13,024 nucleotides of DNA from Sulfurospirillaceae bacterium (GCA_028705785.1 JAQWCT010000049.1:1-13024); one strand, 5' to 3'; shown: positions 8,126 to 13,024, numbered from the stretch's first letter. Notes: generated from the letters alone by a model not told the origin. Made by a program: numbers and translations.

Positions 8126-9415
8126 AACCGCCTCTCCTTTATGTTGTAATAATGAAAATTTTAGATTTAAACTCTCTTTTGCTTTATAGTCTCTATTTTG
8201 TCTTAAATGCTCAATGACAAAATCAGTTCCATATTTTTTAATGACTTGATAAAACTCTTTTTCATCGTATTTTTTGAAATAATTGATCATCGCATATTTT
8301 GTCTCAAATATAAGCTGTTGAAGCTTCTTGGAGACAAAATCAGAGACTTTTAAATCATCACGAAAATAATTATGTTTAAGTTGCTTATTGTAAAAAACTT
8401 CATCAACGATAGTTTCAAGCTGTAAAAGGTTTTTAATTTTTATATCTTCTTTGTCTTTGATATGAAGATGATTTTTGACAACTATTTCATCTTTAAACTC
8501 TTCAATTTTTACAGGTAAATAGTCAAAATCTGTCACAATATCTTTTTCTTTAAAATCTCGATTAATAAAAAACTGATTTCCAAGAGGCGATTTATCTTGA
8601 TAGTCTTGAAACTTTAACCAATCAAAAAACTTTTTTAACAAGAGAGCATTACTGTCTTTTATCATACAAGGGGCTTCTATTTTACGTGTTTTTTGTGCAA
8701 GAAAAGGCTTCTTCGCATTTAATCCCATATTAGAATCAGATAAACCATAAACATCCTTATCTATGGTTTCACTGTATTCAATATCGTTAAAAATTTTGAT
8801 TGCATAGTAAATTTCACTCTCTTCTTTATATTTTTCAACTGTCGCATCAAAAAATATTTTAATGTAATTATCTACATTGTTTTCCTGTGCAATTTTTACA
8901 ATAGCTTGTATATTATCTTCGACAAAGTTATATTTTTTGGTAACATCTTCTTGTCTTGCTGGGTCATTTAATTTATTTTGAAAACCTTTTAGTATCTCAA
9001 TTTCATTTCTTTTTTTGAATTTTTTGTAATTAGAAAGTGCTAAATAGTGACTTTTAATAGCATCGTGTGAAAGTAGTTTTTTTGGATCATCACTTATAAA
9101 ACTTTCAACTTTAACAAAGAATGAGAGATAGTTGACATTGTGGATTTTTTTATCATCGAACGCTTTATTGGAATTTAGATAACCGCTATAATAGTCGCGC
9201 TCTTTAAACCAATCAAACATTGTGTGATTCACATCACCGTTTACATGTAAAAATACTTTTTCTTTTTTGAGTGTCTTTGAAATAAAATATTCCATACTTA
9301 CATCATCATTGACTTTAACATAAAGCCCATCTTTGAGGATATAATTATCTAAAATAAGCTTATCGCCTTTGGTTTCATACTCTTTTCTAAAAACTTCTAA
9401 CATATCGTAAATCAT
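7751..9415 (-). CDS. cas8b: Cascade large subunit Cas8b
   Basis: Cas8b recognises the PAM and recruits Cas3. The 554-residue protein is of the TM1802/Csh1-like Cas8b type, with the recognisable segment RDYYSGYLNSNKAF near residues 72-85 and a long charged helical C-terminal third. The ATG overlaps the stop codon of the Abi gene (TAATG) and is preceded by AAGGAT at good spacing, so both genes are on one transcript. The last 124 codons seem to be translated separately as the small subunit Cas11b (separate entry). Sequence is AT-rich, close to the Abi gene and unlike cas1/cas4. One TTACATGTAA lies at 9241-9250. Cas8 families diverge strongly, so the call also rests on position between cas6 and cas7. 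Confidence 0.9.
   Translation of the reverse strand: MIYDMLEVFRKEYETKGDKLILDNYILKDGLYVKVNDDVSMEYFISKTLKKEKVFLHVNGDVNHTMFDWFKERDYYSGYLNSNKAFDDKKIHNVNYLSFFVKVESFISDDPKKLLSHDAIKSHYLALSNYKKFKKRNEIEILKGFQNKLNDPARQEDVTKKYNFVEDNIQAIVKIAQENNVDNYIKIFFDATVEKYKEESEIYYAIKIFNDIEYSETIDKDVYGLSDSNMGLNAKKPFLAQKTRKIEAPCMIKDSNALLLKKFFDWLKFQDYQDKSPLGNQFFINRDFKEKDIVTDFDYLPVKIEEFKDEIVVKNHLHIKDKEDIKIKNLLQLETIVDEVFYNKQLKHNYFRDDLKVSDFVSKKLQQLIFETKYAMINYFKKYDEKEFYQVIKKYGTDFVIEHLRQNRDYKAKESLNLKFSLLQHKGEAVMDIIEVQKRVITKLEMSDYSDLSSEEFSYLCGQVAKYLLTKSKSGKKDADMLEPFLRAKSVKKLKDEIKFTFFKYKHEIGLNQTKFNNALSLITAYTKDDVFNSDNFLVGVLSQNLFYMKKEEN
8134..8140 (-). promoter_or_regulatory. Internal ribosome binding site for Cas11b
   Basis: AAAGGAG on the minus strand, followed by AGGCGGTT and the in-frame ATG at 8125. 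It spells part of QHKGEAVM in Cas8b, so its presence is not forced by a start of an annotated gene. Confidence 0.8.
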
Positions 9416-10101
9416 TAGTTATCCTTACTTAAGTCATTCAATTTTATTTCTATTATTTTTTCTTCATTTTTATACACATTTTCAAATTCGTCAAATAAAC
9501 AAGTCAACTTGTAAATATCTTTATTTAACCAATAAATAAAATCTAAAATTTCTTGATGAATTTCAAATAAATTTTTTATATCAACAATAGTATCAAAATG
9601 AAAAATCTTATTTCGAAGATTTCTGATTGTATTTATTCTAGCTGCTAACTTTTTTCTTACGGCCATATTTTTAGGAATATTTGGAAAAATCAATTTTACA
9701 TATTTATTCCAAATTTTTTGTTCATACTCTTTACCTAATAAATATGTCCAAAATCCAAAACTAAGCTCTGAAATTATTCTACCTGTTGTTAGCGCTTTAC
9801 TTTTATCTATTTTGTTTTTTGCCTCATCTATTTTAGCTCTTAACCTAGGAGTTAAAAAATTCTCATCATCAAACCAAAACTCATTATTTAGTTTATCCGA
9901 TAAAGCTATATGGATGCTATTTCTTAAAGTAGTTTCAAAAGTTTGCAATGGAAAATATAAGGATTTAGAGAGCGCAACATTGAGTAGATATTTTTGAATA
10001 ATTATTTTTTTATCATTTATAGAAAATATTTTGGAATAGTGTTCTAATCTATCTCTTGAAATAGACTTTTCCAAATTCTCAAATAATAAATATTTTTCCA
10101 C
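9415..10101 (-). CDS. HEPN-type Abi family protein (Abi_2/AbiF-like) inside the cas operon
   Basis: The 228-residue product looks like the widespread Abi family: LYFPLQTFETTLRN near 48-61, EFWFDDENFL, TTGRIISELSFGFWTYLLG near 105-123, then IRNLRNKIFH near 159-168. The last gives a HEPN R-N-x3-H motif (Arg163, Asn164, His168), the catalytic signature of HEPN ribonucleases, so I infer an RNase toxin that stops growth on derepression. It starts at a GTG with GAGG 7 nt upstream; its stop overlaps the cas8b ATG (TAATG). It is thus the first gene of the effector operon and not a stray insertion between operons. It is the most AT-rich gene here (12 G/C of 60 in 9481-9540) and has no TTACATGTAA, which suggests separate acquisition. 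A structured RNA and a promoter lie just upstream. No gene for a protein antitoxin is present. Confidence 0.85.
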   Translation of the reverse strand: MEKYLLFENLEKSISRDRLEHYSKIFSINDKKIIIQKYLLNVALSKSLYFPLQTFETTLRNSIHIALSDKLNNEFWFDDENFLTPRLRAKIDEAKNKIDKSKALTTGRIISELSFGFWTYLLGKEYEQKIWNKYVKLIFPNIPKNMAVRKKLAARINTIRNLRNKIFHFDTIVDIKNLFEIHQEILDFIYWLNKDIYKLTCLFDEFENVYKNEEKIIEIKLNDLSKDN

Positions 10102-10156
10102 TACATAACCTCATCATAGCATATTGCCTTTTTTGCATTATTCATGTATAATTTAT

Positions 10157-10217
10157 GTGCAGACCCTAGGTAAATCCTCTCCTGCAATCTTGCAGTGATG
10201 ATCCTAGGGGTAATATT
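10157..10217 (-). ncRNA. Structured RNA upstream of the Abi gene (abiF-RNA-like candidate)
   Basis: Read on the minus strand from the predicted start near 10217: an outer 7-bp stem CCCUAGG (10209-10203) with CCUAGGG (10170-10164), a 7-nt joint AUCAUCA, an inner 5-bp hairpin CUGCA (10195-10191) with UGCAG (10186-10182) and loop AGAU, then a purine-rich joint GAGAGGAUUUA. A second CUGCA (10162-10158) just outside could compete for UGCAG or form a pseudoknot. It lies 55 bp upstream of the Abi GTG. A structured 'abiF' RNA motif next to Abi_2-type genes is known, and HEPN Abi proteins restrained by such RNAs have been described; I infer a similar antitoxin or cofactor role. The 3' end is not marked by a T-run, so it may be processed from the operon transcript. 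A cis-regulatory 5' UTR is the alternative. Confidence 0.55.
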
Positions 10218-10222
10218 GAAAT

Positions 10223-10250
10223 TGTATAGCAAACAGATTTCAATTGTCAA
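10223..10250 (-). promoter_or_regulatory. Strong promoter for the ncRNA, abi and cas8b-cas2 operon
   Basis: Consensus -35 TTGACA (10250-10245), a 16-bp spacer, and an extended -10 TGC-TATACA (TATACA at 10228-10223). Transcription would begin near 10217, just before the structured RNA. It is the only promoter I can see for the Abi-cas8b-cas7-cas5-cas3-cas4-cas1-cas2 unit; cas6 has its own. The candidate Cascade target begins 1 bp upstream of the -35. Confidence 0.75.
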
Positions 10251-10251
10251 G

Positions 10252-10270
10252 TCACTAGTTAAGTATTTTA
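10252..10270 (+). promoter_or_regulatory. Candidate Cascade operator: TCA plus 16-nt match to the guide seed
   Basis: CTAGTTAAGTATTTTA at 10255-10270 is identical to the first 16 nt after the degenerate repeat at 10331-10360. It is preceded by TCA (10252-10254), where a type I PAM belongs and of a kind reported for some I-B systems; the degenerate repeat instead ends AAT, as self/non-self discrimination needs. The match stops at 16 nt, which should permit binding without full Cas3 licensing. Cascade here would abut the TTGACA -35 of the Abi promoter and also reach toward the guide RNA's own promoter at 10299-10307. A transcription-factor site present twice is the alternative. Confidence 0.6.
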
Positions 10271-10298
10271 TATTTTTATTCCAATTTTTGAAATTTTT

Positions 10299-10307
10299 TG
10301 ATAAAAT
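10299..10307 (+). promoter_or_regulatory. Candidate promoter of the guide RNA
   Basis: TTTTTTGATAAAAT on the plus strand contains an extended -10 (TG at 10299-10300, TAAAAT at 10302-10307). The same T-run plus TGnTAAAAT arrangement precedes cas6 on the other strand. There is no good -35, as is usual in Campylobacterota. The start would be near 10314, about 17 nt before the degenerate repeat. Confidence 0.5.
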
Positions 10308-10310
10308 TTT

Positions 10311-10394
10311 GAAGAACAACATTACTTCACTTTAAACCGAAACATATAATGTATTTAAATCTAGTTAAGTATTTTAAAGTAATGTTGTTTCTTC
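10311..10394. repeat. Long inverted repeat around the degenerate CRISPR repeat
   Basis: Arms GAAGAACAACATTACTT (10311-10327) and its complement at 10378-10394 pair over 17 bp with one bulged T, 13 bp of it perfect; the 50-bp loop holds the degenerate repeat and guide seed. The right arm is the distal half of the spacer-like stretch, so the guide precursor could fold on itself. On the minus strand the structure directly follows the cas6 stop codon and could protect or end the cas6 mRNA, but no T-run follows. Confidence 0.85.
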
Positions 10395-10396
10395 TC
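10314..10396 (+). ncRNA. CreA/CreR-like single-guide RNA (degenerate repeat plus spacer)
   Basis: Predicted plus-strand RNA, divergent from the Abi promoter and antisense to nothing until it reaches the end of cas6. It would comprise a short 5' part, the degenerate repeat (10331-10360), and a spacer-like stretch from 10361. The first 16 nt of that stretch match the operator at 10255-10270. Processing at the degenerate hairpin would leave an AUUUAAAU handle on the guide. The 3' end is not defined: a weak second repeat-like sequence starts with CTC at 10394, 33 nt after the first, inside the last codons of cas6. In known creTA modules a crRNA-like RNA guides Cascade to repress a toxin promoter, and CreR RNAs repress cas operons. 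Here the target promoter would control both. Confidence 0.6.
10331..10360 (+). repeat. Degenerate CRISPR repeat (psi-repeat), inverted relative to the array
   Basis: Aligned without gaps to the crRNA strand of the array repeat, 20 of 30 bases match. Blocks AACCGA (10335-10340), ACA (10342-10344) and TGTATTTAAA (10350-10359) are intact. Five adjacent mismatches fall in the hairpin loop and its closing pair: the repeat has ACAA-GAT-TTGT, this copy ACAT-ATA-ATGT, so the A-T closing pair became T-A and all four pairs survive. The handle differs only in its last base (ATTTAAAT against ATTTAAAC). This pattern fits selection for Cas6 recognition. Confidence 0.7.
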
Positions 10397-11108
10397 AAGC
10401 CAAACAAAATCCACCACCATAGCTATTCTTCTCCCCCAAACCACACGCCAGCGTAACAAACGCCAATTTCTGACTCACCTCATCTTCGTTAGGGACGATT
10501 CTAAATTTATTGCCAAAAAAGCGGATAGATTTGCCGTCTTTGGTGATGAGGATGTTTTGTGGGACTTTGTTTTTGATTTCGATAAGTTGGATGAAATTTT
10601 GGTTTACATGTAAGGGCTCATTGAAGAAGCTTTGGTATTTTTTTTCGGCGTTTTCGTGGAGTTGACGTTGAAGTTGGACGATGTCACCGCTTTCTTGCAT
10701 TGTCCAGTATTTGCCATTACTGACTGAGACGATGACGGGGGTGGCGCTGTAGAGTTCAGTGATGAAAAACTGTGAAATGGTTTTTTTATGGGCTTCGACG
10801 ACGAGGAGATTTTCGTTGTTGATGTTTTGGCGGAGCGTGGTTGAAAGTGTGTCGATGAGCGTTTCATCTAGGGAGCGAATGGTAAAGTTATACGTTTCAC
10901 CGCCTCGATAGGTTTTCTTTTGAATGTCTTCGTCTTTGGGCTTAAAGCCGCTAAAAACGTAATATTTGAAGCCCTCTTTTTGGTGGACTTCGCCTTCTCC
11001 TTCTTGGTACATGCAAAAGCTGATGTATTTGGAAAGCAACTCAAAACTACGCTCAAAAGCCATCTCTTTTTTCAAATATGCTACGCATCTCAGTTCAAAA
11101 TATCTCAC
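10395..11108 (-). CDS. cas6: CRISPR RNA endoribonuclease Cas6
   Basis: Cas6 cuts the array transcript in each repeat and yields crRNAs with an 8-nt 5' handle. The 237-residue protein starts with a RAMP strand (RYFELRCVAYL) and ends in the diagnostic glycine-rich loop GLGEKNSYGGGFC, three residues before the terminus. Length is normal. The start is a GTG with a strong AAGGAG 5 nt upstream. Unlike the other effector genes it lies upstream of the Abi promoter and has its own promoter, so it would be expressed even when the rest is repressed; this matters because the guide RNA proposed at 10314-10396 would need Cas6 for processing. Its 3' end faces that guide RNA. GC is higher than in the Abi gene. 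One TTACATGTAA lies at 10604-10613. Confidence 0.93.
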   Translation of the reverse strand: MRYFELRCVAYLKKEMAFERSFELLSKYISFCMYQEGEGEVHQKEGFKYYVFSGFKPKDEDIQKKTYRGGETYNFTIRSLDETLIDTLSTTLRQNINNENLLVVEAHKKTISQFFITELYSATPVIVSVSNGKYWTMQESGDIVQLQRQLHENAEKKYQSFFNEPLHVNQNFIQLIEIKNKVPQNILITKDGKSIRFFGNKFRIVPNEDEVSQKLAFVTLACGLGEKNSYGGGFCLA

Positions 11109-11180
11109 AGTAACTCCTTGATTTTTAATGTTTTCCTTTAGGTTTTATGCATTGTTTAGATAGCCTATCGATGAAGTTTT

Positions 11181-11189
11181 ATTTTAGCA
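11181..11189 (-). promoter_or_regulatory. Candidate cas6 promoter
   Basis: On the minus strand TTTTTTGCTAAAAT carries an extended -10 (TG at 11189-11188, TAAAAT at 11186-11181), almost the same string as the guide RNA promoter. The start would be near 11174, giving a 5' leader of about 65 nt. No clear -35. Confidence 0.55.
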
Positions 11190-11264
11190 AAAAATTATCA
11201 CATATTTACTCACATTAGATTAGCCAATGAACAATATAGATTAAGTTTATGTGTTTTAAAGCCT

Positions 11265-11282
11265 ATGTTACAACATGTTACA
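11265..11282. repeat. Tandem ATGTTACA pair, one helical turn apart, upstream of cas6
   Basis: ATGTTACA occurs at 11265-11272 and 11275-11282, a 10-bp period, about 90 bp upstream of the predicted cas6 start site. Spacing of one turn is typical of operator half-sites. The rest of the 192-bp gap between the pseudopilin gene and cas6 (11109-11300) shows no gene and no clear terminator. Confidence 0.45.
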
Positions 11283-11300
11283 TGCTTTTCTTGTGAATTG

Positions 11301-11804
11301 TTATTGTGAAACTTCGAAAATTAAGTCATTGAGAAGAATCAAAAAGCTATTTTCCGAAGCGAAAACTTTAAACCTTTTAATGTCTACAGCGACAATCTCA
11401 AATTTTATATATTTTAAAAAATCATAGTCTATGGTGGATGGTATTTTTTTGTTTGACTCAAGCCTGTAAAGTCTTTTATCTTTGACTATGTAGGATATAT
11501 AAGGGTTGATGATGCCAAAGTGAGAGTGCTCTGTTTGTGCGTTGAGCTGATCAAATTTATTTTTATCATCAATGAGGATATCGGATGTTTTTTGACTAAT
11601 AAGTGAAACATCTTTACTTTGAGTAAGATCAAAAAAGAGTGTTTTGTAGATTTTTGTTGTTTTTTCTACGGTATTAAAAGAATTTTCATAAACTTCATTA
11701 CTTTTTTTTAAAGTAGCAATGCTACGGTAAGAGGAAAGAATTAAGAGTGAAATAAGCGCTATAGAGATAACAACCTCGATAAGTGTAAAACCTTGTTTTT
11801 TCAT
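11301..11804 (-). CDS. Type II secretion / type IV pilus-like pseudopilin
   Basis: The 167-residue product has a class III signal: a short basic leader MKKQG, then FTLIEVVISIALISLLILSS. Prepilin peptidase should cut after Gly5, leaving N-methylated Phe with Glu at mature position 5, and the following hydrophobic helix anchors it in the inner membrane and packs in the pilus core. The rest is a small polar domain with the central segment YISYIVKDKRLYRLES, typical of minor pseudopilins of the GspJ/PilW kind, though I cannot assign the subtype. Its ATG overlaps the stop of the preceding gene (ATGA). It is the last gene of this cluster before the cas6 promoter. Confidence 0.85.
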   Translation of the reverse strand: MKKQGFTLIEVVISIALISLLILSSYRSIATLKKSNEVYENSFNTVEKTTKIYKTLFFDLTQSKDVSLISQKTSDILIDDKNKFDQLNAQTEHSHFGIINPYISYIVKDKRLYRLESNKKIPSTIDYDFLKYIKFEIVAVDIKRFKVFASENSFLILLNDLIFEVSQ

Positions 11805-12211
11805 TGTCCTTTGCTTTCAATGGTATACATGTAAGCTCCAAAGTCACCTTGCATTGAATATTTTGTGACTATAAAAGTTAAGCCTCCATTGGGAATAAAT
11901 GTTTTTTTAAGTGTTATTTCGTCTCTCTCAACTCGTTCAAAGGTCAATGATTTGTCTTTGAGAAATTCTCTTGTATTGTCATCAAATTTATATTTTTTAT
12001 TTAACAACTCATCTAATGATTTTGTACTATGGTGCAAAGTATCGTTCATATTGAGCATGAAAGTAGAAGCAAGGAGGGTGAAGCTATTTTTATGAGCATT
12101 GTAAGCTATAAGTTTTGTGTTATTCGCTGAACTTTGCAGTAATGCAAGCCCTACAAGACTCATAATAATAACGGCAAATAAAACTTCGATGAGAGTAAAT
12201 GCTTTTCGCAT
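11801..12211 (-). CDS. Pseudopilin with Ala before the cleavage site
   Basis: A 136-residue prepilin-like protein: leader MRKA, then FTLIEVLFAVIIMSLVGLALL. The residue before the cleavage site is Ala4 and not the usual Gly; Ala is tolerated by some prepilin peptidases. Glu at mature position 5 is present. The C-terminal part has a small beta-rich look (GGLTFIVTKYSMQGDFGAYMYTIES). It lies 2 nt after the gspE-like gene and overlaps the next pseudopilin by 4 bp, so the three genes form one unit. Likely a minor pseudopilin of the GspI/PilV kind; the subtype is a guess. Confidence 0.8.
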   Translation of the reverse strand: MRKAFTLIEVLFAVIIMSLVGLALLQSSANNTKLIAYNAHKNSFTLLASTFMLNMNDTLHHSTKSLDELLNKKYKFDDNTREFLKDKSLTFERVERDEITLKKTFIPNGGLTFIVTKYSMQGDFGAYMYTIESKGQ

Positions 12212-12213
12212 TG

Positions 12214-13024
12214 CTATTCTTTAATACCTATTCGAATGGCTTCATCAAGAGAAGTTTCACCTAATATTAACATCTCTTTAAGCTGATCTTGAATGGTAAT
12301 GAGCCCAAATTTTTTAGCCATATTGCGAATGCTTGCATCATCGTTATTGTCCTTGATGATGGAACGGATTTCTGAATTAAGTTCAAAAAGTTCACCGATG
12401 GCTTTTCGTTTTGAAAAGCCTGTGTAACGACATTTTTCACATCCTTTGGCTTTGAAAATTTTGGCATCTTTTGGGATTGAAAACTCGTTAAGATGTTCTT
12501 CTGCCAAGGTGTCTTCTTCTTTACATGTAAGGCATAAAATTCTTACTAAGCGTTGTGCTAAAACACCAATAATCGTAGAAGAAACTAAAAAAGGTTCAAT
12601 TTTCATATCGATGAGTCTGGTAATTGAAGAAGTAGCGTTATTGGTATGCAGCGTTGAAAGGACGAGATGACCTGTCAGGGCAGACTGTATGGCTATCTTA
12701 GCCGTTTCAGCATCTCTTATCTCACCTACCATAATAACATCAGGGTCTTGTCTTAAGATGGAACGCAGACCTGTTACGAAAGTCAGTCCTACTTTGGCAT
12801 TGACCTGGATTTGATTGATATTTTCAGCTTTATATTCTACAGGGTCTTCTATCGTGATGATGTTTTTTGTGGGTTCTGCAAGTTCTTGCAAGAAAGAGTG
12901 CAGTGTTGTTGATTTTCCACTCCCTGTAGGTCCTGTGACAAGAATGATGCCATGAGAAAACTTTAAAAGCTCTCTAAATTTTGCTGTGGTTGGCTCATCA
13001 AATCCTAAGGCTTCAAGTTGAGGG
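12214..13024 (-). CDS. GspE/PilB-type secretion ATPase, 3' part only
   Basis: This hexameric cytoplasmic ATPase powers pseudopilus or pilus assembly. The frame is open to the right edge, so the N terminus is missing; 269 codons are visible. In order: Walker A GPTGSGKST (about 12926-12952), IEDPVEY (Asp box), RQDPDVIMVGEIRD (Walker B), LTGHLVLSTLHTNN (His box) and the zinc-binding C-M domain with two CxxC pairs (CLTC and CEKC), then GFSKRKAIGELFEL. The tetracysteine element is typical of GspE and PilB and argues against a PilT retraction ATPase. A TTG at 12891 is not the start, since Walker A lies before it. One TTACATGTAA (12521-12530) encodes the first CxxC region. Confidence 0.9.
   Translation of the reverse strand, partial: PQLEALGFDEPTTAKFRELLKFSHGIILVTGPTGSGKSTTLHSFLQELAEPTKNIITIEDPVEYKAENINQIQVNAKVGLTFVTGLRSILRQDPDVIMVGEIRDAETAKIAIQSALTGHLVLSTLHTNNATSSITRLIDMKIEPFLVSSTIIGVLAQRLVRILCLTCKEEDTLAEEHLNEFSIPKDAKIFKAKGCEKCRYTGFSKRKAIGELFELNSEIRSIIKDNNDDASIRNMAKKFGLITIQDQLKEMLILGETSLDEAIRIGIKE

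Larger units (their letters stand above)
10255..10376. repeat. 16-bp direct repeat pair CTAGTTAAGTATTTTA
   Basis: Perfect copies at 10255-10270 and 10361-10376, 106 bp apart, flanked by different bases on both sides. The second copy begins exactly at the first base after the degenerate CRISPR repeat, which is why I read the pair as guide seed and target. Confidence 0.95.

Noticed and set aside
10101..10145. A 14-codon leader peptide (MNNAKKAICYDEVM) ending TAGTG on the Abi start.
   Set aside because: The overlap is suggestive of coupling, but no ribosome binding site precedes it and the peptide shows no regulatory codon run.
10101..10322. A 73-codon open frame on the minus strand between cas6 and the Abi gene.
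   Set aside because: It runs through the promoter and the structured RNA, has no Shine-Dalgarno, and resembles no protein I know.
10255..10376. The 16-bp direct repeat as target-site duplication of an inserted element.
   Set aside because: The interval between copies holds no transposase or terminal inverted repeats, and the second copy sits exactly at the repeat/spacer junction.
12214..12891. The TTG at 12891 as the true start of the GspE-like gene.
   Set aside because: The frame stays open to the window edge and the upstream codons encode the Walker A motif, so the gene is simply cut by the window.

Overview
The window looks like a chromosomal segment of an AT-rich Campylobacterota (epsilonproteobacterial) genome, plausibly Sulfurospirillum-like. 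I infer this from the style of the type I-B Cas proteins, from promoters built on an extended -10 (TGnTAAAAT after a T-run) with little -35, and from the neighbouring pseudopilin/GspE genes. The genus is a guess made without a database.

Layout, left to right. Positions 1-1769 are a CRISPR array: 27 identical 30-nt repeats, 26 complete spacers and one cut by the left edge. A leader follows (1770-1933). Then comes a complete type I-B cas locus, all on the minus strand and therefore transcribed from right to left: cas6 (11108-10395), a 293-bp regulatory interval, a HEPN-type Abi gene (10101-9415), cas8b with a probable internal cas11b start, cas7, cas5b, cas3, cas4, cas1 and cas2. From the Abi gene to cas2 the genes overlap or lie only a few bases apart, so they form one transcription unit that runs toward the leader and array. 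Positions 11301-13024 hold an unrelated secretion or pilus cluster: two pseudopilin genes and the 3' part of a GspE/PilB-type ATPase.

The most interesting part is 10102-10394, between cas6 and the Abi gene. It holds (i) a strong minus-strand promoter (TTGACA, 16 bp, TGC-TATACA); (ii) just downstream, a compact structured RNA in front of the HEPN Abi gene, reminiscent of abiF-type RNA/HEPN toxin pairs; (iii) on the plus strand, a degenerate CRISPR repeat (20/30 identical, ungapped) that keeps the 8-nt handle almost intact and keeps the short Cas6-type hairpin through a compensatory base-pair swap; and (iv) a spacer-like stretch whose first 16 nt (CTAGTTAAGTATTTTA) recur exactly at 10255-10270, next to a TCA trinucleotide and 1 bp from the -35 of the Abi promoter. 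I read this as a CreA/CreR-like single-guide RNA that would direct Cascade to repress the ncRNA-abi-cas8...cas2 promoter. The locus would then police itself: loss of Cascade, for example to an anti-CRISPR, would derepress a HEPN Abi protein. Related creTA modules are known between cas6 and cas8 of type I-B loci. I do not know this combination with a HEPN Abi protein and its own structured RNA, and I cannot check its novelty here.

Other points: an internal Shine-Dalgarno and ATG inside cas8b at the right size for Cas11b; a palindrome TTACATGTAA found seven times, only in coding DNA and absent from the Abi gene; and a sharp drop in GC over the Abi gene compared with cas1.
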